A stretch of DNA of 64,000 nt from Liquidambar formosana (Eukaryota; Streptophyta; Magnoliopsida; Saxifragales; Altingiaceae): contig CM077832.1 in the NCBI GenBank assembly GCA_039720395.1, positions 30,224,316 through 30,288,315 on the forward strand, read 5' to 3'. The position numbers and the translations under genes are program-made. The notes beneath the pieces were generated by a model, which did no database searches, had not been told where the DNA came from, and saw only the letters and a list, made by a program, of their open reading frames with translations. Of the stretch, positions 60,201-64,000 are shown in pieces. Within the stretch, counting starts at the first letter, position 1; every line of letters begins with the position of its first letter.

Positions 60201-61285
60201 AATGGAGATGGATTACTTGCGGAGAAGCCGTGGTGACATAGTTGGGGAAGGGTCAAGTTCTGCTCCTGTTGGTGTGGAGGTCGCCTTTATTTGGAAGACT
60301 TCTCTTCCCAACAAAGTAAAGCACTTCATCTGGAGAGCAGCTAGAGGTATCCTTCCAACCAAAGCTATTCTCGCGCATCGAAAAATCCCTGTCGATCCCT
60401 TGTGTCCCACCTGTAGACAGCGGGAGGAAAGCATCCTTCATGTTTTGAGGGACTGCCGGTTTGCTAAACGGGTTTGGCAGTGCAGTGGCCTGCAATGGCA
60501 GGGCAATGGAAGTTTAGCACCAGATTTTGGGGCGTGGTTAGGTGAGTTTTATCAGCCGTTGGAGGATGAAGTATATCTACTGGCTTTTATGATCATGTGG
60601 GCATTATGGAATGATAGGAATCGGTTTGTCTTTGAGGGGCTTCGGGACGAGCCATATGAGGTTGTAGGAAAGGCAGCGAGAATTTGGACTGATTTTTCGG
60701 AGGCTATAAATAGGCAGAGGAGTCAAGTGAGTAGACCAAGGGATATTTGGTGCCCGCCAAGGGAAGGGGTGTACAAGATTAATGTTGATGGGGCGGTTTT
60801 TAAAAGCTCCCATTGTGTTGGATTGGGGGTGATGATTAGAGATTGTGAGGGTCAAGCAATTGCGTCAGGGGCTAAGAAACTAAGAGGCAATTTCACGGCA
60901 ACTGTGGTGGAGGCTATGGCAGTTCGATTCGCGTTGGGCTTGGCACGTGATCTGGGTTTGTATGCTATAGAAGTGGAAGGGGATAGCTTGGAGGTTGTAA
61001 GTGCCATTAACGCCGCTGAAGTCGAGCTTACTTCTTTGGGTCTCATCATTGAGGACATACGAGGTGATGCAGCTCAATTTTTTGATGTGGCGTCTTTCTC
61101 TCATGTTCATCGTGAAGGCAATACAGTGGCTCATGGCCTTGCTAGGCATGCTAAGGACATTGTAGATCTTTGTGTTTGGATTGAAGAAGTCCCAGACTGT
61201 ATTAGGGATCAATTCCTTGTTGATTTGAATTTCTAAGCTCTTTATAAAATTCTTGATCGTTCATCAAAAAAAAAAAAAAAAAAAA
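57206..61285 (+). mobile_element. 5'-truncated LINE insertion with poly-A tail
   Basis: LINE-like frame (TTAGTTTTT before ATGGAAAC) begins at about 57209, right after the MITE ending at 57202. ORF1 and the first part of the endonuclease are missing, which is normal 5' truncation. The 3' UTR is only about 29 bases, followed by A20 (61266-61285). Possible but weak target duplication: CATTAAA (57202-57208) versus CGTTAAA (61286-61292). Confidence 0.8.
57220..61236 (+). CDS. LINE (L1-type) ORF2: truncated endonuclease, reverse transcriptase, RNase H
   Basis: One uninterrupted ORF of 1338 codons. Residues 1-200 are an APE-type endonuclease lacking its N-terminal part: GGLALLW, WLCVGDYNEI, GPKFTWCN, ERLDR and SDHLPI (about 188) remain. 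The reverse transcriptase spans about 400-715: SPGPDGM, YRPISLCNVVYKIIAKVLANRL, LDMSKAYDRVEW (about 554), GLRQGDPLSPYLF, FADD catalytic box (about 655). A zf-RVT region at about 1023-1087 has CPTCRQREES.LHVLRDC. RNase H at about 1186-1310 has NVDGA, EAMAVRFAL, EGDSLEVV and HREGN..AHGLA. Copies itself by target-primed reverse transcription (family knowledge). The start Met is internal in full-length relatives (the LVFxMETK segment), so initiation here is not assured. Confidence 0.93.
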   Translation: METKLHKGEMEKVKFKLGFSHGLICEAHNRAGGLALLWRSDMEVAVQSYSGNHIDASISEAGVAKWRITGFYGHPELSLRKLSWDLLVTLYSHSALPWLCVGDYNEILEAGEKWGRVPRAEWQMRDFRYAVTRCNLKDLGFHGPKFTWCNNRSGLACVKERLDRVLVSMGWSHMFPFANVENLVCSASDHLPILVDTDGSVGGIGRKKRRFHFEAMWVRTEDCEQIVRAGWADLGSGSAMFCVNEKIKATRMQLIAWNKATFGNVHRQLRNMREQLRAIKQGPATVPAIDEEKRIMQQMDELLAREEIMWRQRSRVTWLQEGDKNTAFFHNRASQRNKKNLIKGIRDSQGQWQDEANQIEDIVVGYFKNIFSSSDPQITDIALEGIDKRVTEEMNLALTREFQPHEVRDALFQMHPSKSPGPDGMSALFYQKYWHIVGPDITQATLHFLRGGTMLKNFNYTHIVLMPKTDSPEFITQYRPISLCNVVYKIIAKVLANRLKTILPHIISDSQSAFVLGRLITDNVLVAFELMHFLKNKRQGRDGYFALKLDMSKAYDRVEWTFLEKIMEKLGFSRTWVRLIMACVSTVSYSVLFNGNQCGYFHPSRGLRQGDPLSPYLFLLVAEGLTAMLMKAERESRLTGISICRRSPRISHLFFADDSILFGKASETECRTIMDILHQYEAVSGQQVNLEKSSIFFSRNTSYEQRNLLRSILSISQESNHGKYLGLPTLIGKAKKEVFSIIRERVWKKLQGWREKLLSKAGKEILIKAVAQAIPTYAMSCFKIPLSLCDEIKAMISNFWWGQSVDERKIHWLRWELLCYAKKDGGLGFRDFHIFNNALLAKQAWRLVTNENSLVAKVMKAKYYPHGSFFDSSLGLNPSYSWRSIWGAKEVLGRGVRWRIGDGKSVGIWKEKWIPIPTSFRVISPINILTEDAMVSELIDVEKKEWKSNLVESIFLPHEAALICQIPLSFRLPADRPMWHYNSKGVFTVRSAYLMEMDYLRRSRGDIVGEGSSSAPVGVEVAFIWKTSLPNKVKHFIWRAARGILPTKAILAHRKIPVDPLCPTCRQREESILHVLRDCRFAKRVWQCSGLQWQGNGSLAPDFGAWLGEFYQPLEDEVYLLAFMIMWALWNDRNRFVFEGLRDEPYEVVGKAARIWTDFSEAINRQRSQVSRPRDIWCPPREGVYKINVDGAVFKSSHCVGLGVMIRDCEGQAIASGAKKLRGNFTATVVEAMAVRFALGLARDLGLYAIEVEGDSLEVVSAINAAEVELTSLGLIIEDIRGDAAQFFDVASFSHVHREGNTVAHGLARHAKDIVDLCVWIEEVPDCIRDQFLVDLNF

Positions 61286-61292
61286 CGTTAAA

Positions 61293-63498
61293 GTACTTTC
61301 ACCGTTCAAGAGTTAGATGTTGGAGTACGTCCTGACCCCATTTTGGGTGAGGATTTGAGACTTTCCAATAGGAATTAAAATTGATTTGAGAATACAAATA
61401 GTGGTTGCTTTACATTCCCATAGTGCTGAGTTTTCAAAATCAACAGAAAATTCCAAATCAGATCCAGCAAAGCACCAGCCAGACGCAGACCAAACAGTCA
61501 CCTAATCCATTTCTTCCATTTTCTCAGCAAACTAACCGATGAAAGGTTTTCATCCTGTTATTGGTGGGGTTGGGGACTAAATCTTTTTCCCACTTTATGT
61601 AAGCAACCACAGATCATCAAGGCCAAAAAGGAATGGAAAATCATGTGATGGAACAGGTGGTTTGCTCTTAGTTCTTACCATGACCACACATATAAGAGTA
61701 GATGGGGAGGGGGTCCAGTCTTTGAGGCTTTCAAATCAATGGGACCCTTTTATAAGACTTTTTTGATTCAGCAAAATGTAATTCAATCCAATCAAAAGAG
61801 TTTATTTAATTTCTTTCTTTTTTGTTTGGTGCACTGTCCCTCCCTCTTTCATGTTAGGGGCGTCCACAAAGTGAAGTCTGGTTAAAAGGAGTTGTCCAAC
61901 TGGGCCTATTATTAGTCCACCATATGTTCTGGACTAGATAGGGCCCATTGATTGGATGGTTTTGTACCATTATCACATCAAATATATCATATATGGTCAT
62001 GTCTGCTCTCTATCTTCGTTACAAAAAACCGAAAAAAAAAAGTCTTTTAATTTTTTGTTTCCAAGATAACTGAATTTAAACATACACCAAAATGACAGGA
62101 TCAGGATAAAATCTAAACACATTTTAGAACTTTTTCAATTTCAATTGCATATATCTCACCCTTAGCATTATCTAGCAACACGGACCTCTTTGTGATTAAT
62201 CATAATAATAATACGGAGTAATTGTTTAAAATTGGGGTTTGGGTAGTGGGAAATATCGTTATTGTTTAAAGGATCTTTTAAAAAATGGTTTTTGGAGTTA
62301 AAAAATTTTATAATGGGTTTTTTATTAAAAGCAGTCTCCTGATGGGGTTATTGCTAATTTCCCCTTATTATTTTGTGTCTACCTCAAAGAGACTACATGC
62401 CACTGCTCTAGGAAAAGTACCTTTCAATAACCACTTTCCACTATAATACCAAAACAGAGGAAGTTGGTAGTCGATTTGAATCAAGTTGACAATCAATTTG
62501 TAATAATATCCAAATTGACAGACAAAGACCCTTTTGTTAGTATTATGCTAAGAAGGGGTCACCAAAAGATACTTTCCCCTGTCCTTTTTCTTGAGCCTAT
62601 CTAATCATAATCCTAAAACCCCACCTTTTTTAAACCTTTTTTTTTAATGACCAAATCCTGCATCCTATCCATAGTTCAATGGTACCTCTCCAGTCTCTTT
62701 TAACTTTTTATTCATTTGAAATTGCCTCTATTAATGTATCAAATTTCTTTTGGCAACTTCTTTTTAGTGAGGCTATTTGTAACACCTCCCTCCCTTTTCC
62801 AATTTGTATTTTTAATCCTCTGATTTTCTAAATCTTTTCTATAGAGTGTAGCTCTAAATTTTCATTAATTATTTTACCCTTCCGGCCAGTTAGCAATTTG
62901 TAAGGTCAAAAATTTCAAAATTTAAACACTTAAACGGTAGTATTGCATCTCTTTGAAACTCTAGTCAGCAGGGAAAAAGACAAAAGTTATAAGTTTATTT
63001 ATGTGTATCATTTAGCAATTGTCCTCTCCTTTTTCTTTTTCTTTGCTAAACATACTCATCTCACGGGCCCCTTCCTTTCATTTGGGCATGTGTTACATGC
63101 ATCAGCGTAGTGTGTGCCTTCTAGTGTCTTGGAAGAGAGGTGAACATTTACATAAATTACCTAGTATATATAATAATGCATGTCTAAAAGAGTACGGATG
63201 AGTTGATTAATTTTGAAATTACGTATCTCCTATGGTCCAACTTCACCTGTATTTTCACATGACTTATTGGTACAGAGAATTGAAGAAGTTTGCTGCCTAA
63301 ACTCTCAGTCAAAATGCCGATTCTCAATCGATCACAAGACCTTTTACCCAACCTCAATACCCTCCAAAGCAATTAGGCAAGCACTTAACCACTAGGTAGC
63401 TTAGGCAATTGCCTAAGACCTCAAGAAAATAGAAGGCCCTGAGAGTTGTGGAAAGTATATATATATAAGAGGCTGGCTCAATCTCAATCTAAAGACAG
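61293..63498. other. Intergenic; holds a MULE-family fragment
   Basis: No supported gene. The segment about 62224-62367 resembles the ends of the 49817-51185 MULE: its right edge reads, in reverse complement, GGGGAAATTAGCAATAACCC, and it contains CTTTTAAAAAATGGTTTTTG. ORFs at 61313-61501 and 63019-63395 have no domain. At 63380-63460, CTTAGGCAATTGCCTAAGAC is an inverted repeat resembling hAT-like remnants. Confidence 0.4.
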
Positions 63499-63501
63499 TT
63501 A

Positions 63502-63736
63502 TGCCATGTTTGTTTGATTGAAATGAAATGGATGGAATGGAATCTCATTCTAATTCATTCCAAACAATATGTTTGGATGAGGTAATTAAATAAGAATGGA
63601 ATCAAAGAATAGTAATGAATTATAATGATATTCATTCTACAATATTTATTTCAATCTCATTTTCATTCTAAATTATTTTGAGTATGGAATCAGATTCCAT
63701 TCCCACCCATTCCATTCCAACCAAGCAAACATGGCC
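63502..63736. mobile_element. Tourist-like (PIF/Harbinger) MITE (235 bp)
   Basis: The left TIR TGCCATGTTTGTTTGATTGA matches the reverse-complement right TIR GGCCATGTTTGCTTGGTTGG, and both continue AATGGAATGG-like. TSD TTA lies at 63499-63501 and 63737-63739. The interior is rich in ATTCATTC/GGAATGGAAT and has no ORF. Confidence 0.85.
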
Positions 63737-63739
63737 TTA

Positions 63740-64000
63740 AGGTAATTCAGAAATTGTGTAAGGCCCCATGTAAAAAGAAGTCCACTAAGACCCTAATTCA
63801 CTTAATCGTGTGAAACCCCACATAAAGAGAAGGCTCCAACCCGCTTAATCATACATGCATCAAGTTTTTGTGATAGTCCTCCACTTGTATCGAGCCAACC
63901 CTGCACGCATAGGTTACAACGCATAGTTTGTATAACCTATATAAGAGCCCTCTCTCAGGTCACAAAGATCACACCGCATCAAGAAAATACTTTTTCTTGA
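63740..64000. other. Intergenic to window end
   Basis: No gene seen. AAGGCCCCATGTAAAAAGAAG and GAAACCCCACATAAAGAGAA form a diverged direct repeat (about 63760-63835), reminiscent of the GTGAGACCC repeats at 55340-55620. Confidence 0.4.

Overview
This is nuclear DNA from a flowering plant, most likely a eudicot. It is AT-rich, has long intergenic spaces, and carries split genes with GT-AG introns, plant-type LTR retrotransposons (initiator tRNA-Met primer site), an L1-type LINE with a C-terminal RNase H, a tRNA-derived SINE and many TIR/MITE elements. I cannot name the species from the sequence. No rRNA or intact tRNA gene, CRISPR array, phage, plasmid or bacterial operon was seen. HOST GENES. 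Only two host protein genes can be supported, both on the minus strand. The first (1036-5014) is a seven-exon WD40-repeat gene of the plant WDR44-like family, predicted at 653 residues. The second (46505-47737) is an intronless U-box/ARM E3 ubiquitin ligase of the PUB27/PUB28 type, 410 residues. They are far apart and nothing suggests that they work together. MOBILE DNA, LEFT TO RIGHT. 8765-11448 is a complete solo LTR with a perfect 5-bp target duplication; ahead of its TATA box lie six near-identical 14-bp palindromes spaced about two helical turns apart. 17855-18156 is a PIF/Harbinger-like MITE, 18222-18925 a GGGCT-rich repeat and 19680-20371 a hAT-like element. 20782-34110 is a very large LTR-type unit (TG..CA ends, TSD TGTCT) that landed in the loop of an older inverted repeat. 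It was itself invaded by a second LTR retrotransposon at 21747-29328 (TSD TAAAG). That inner element carries three LTR copies, two of which form a 2-kb-armed inverted repeat. The outer LTR also holds a 161-bp tandem array (about 32066-33925) whose units contain stem-loops with compensating arm changes. Further right are a hAT element (36482-37331), a MULE with long TIRs (40293-41420) hosting a nested foldback MITE, a pair of related 172/174-bp MITEs (41529 and 57029), stacked tandem duplications (41754-44420), a SINE with a 13-bp TSD (49148-49358), a second MULE (49817-51185), a hAT MITE with a perfect 8-bp TSD (51395-51950), a 5'-truncated LINE with one intact 1338-codon ORF (57220-61236) and a Tourist-like MITE (63502-63736). 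The most unusual signals are the 161-bp hairpin array, the helically phased palindromes in the solo LTR, the inverted LTR pair, and a run of five constant-geometry small hairpins inside the second MULE. All coordinates and motif matches were read by eye. No similarity search or folding program was run.
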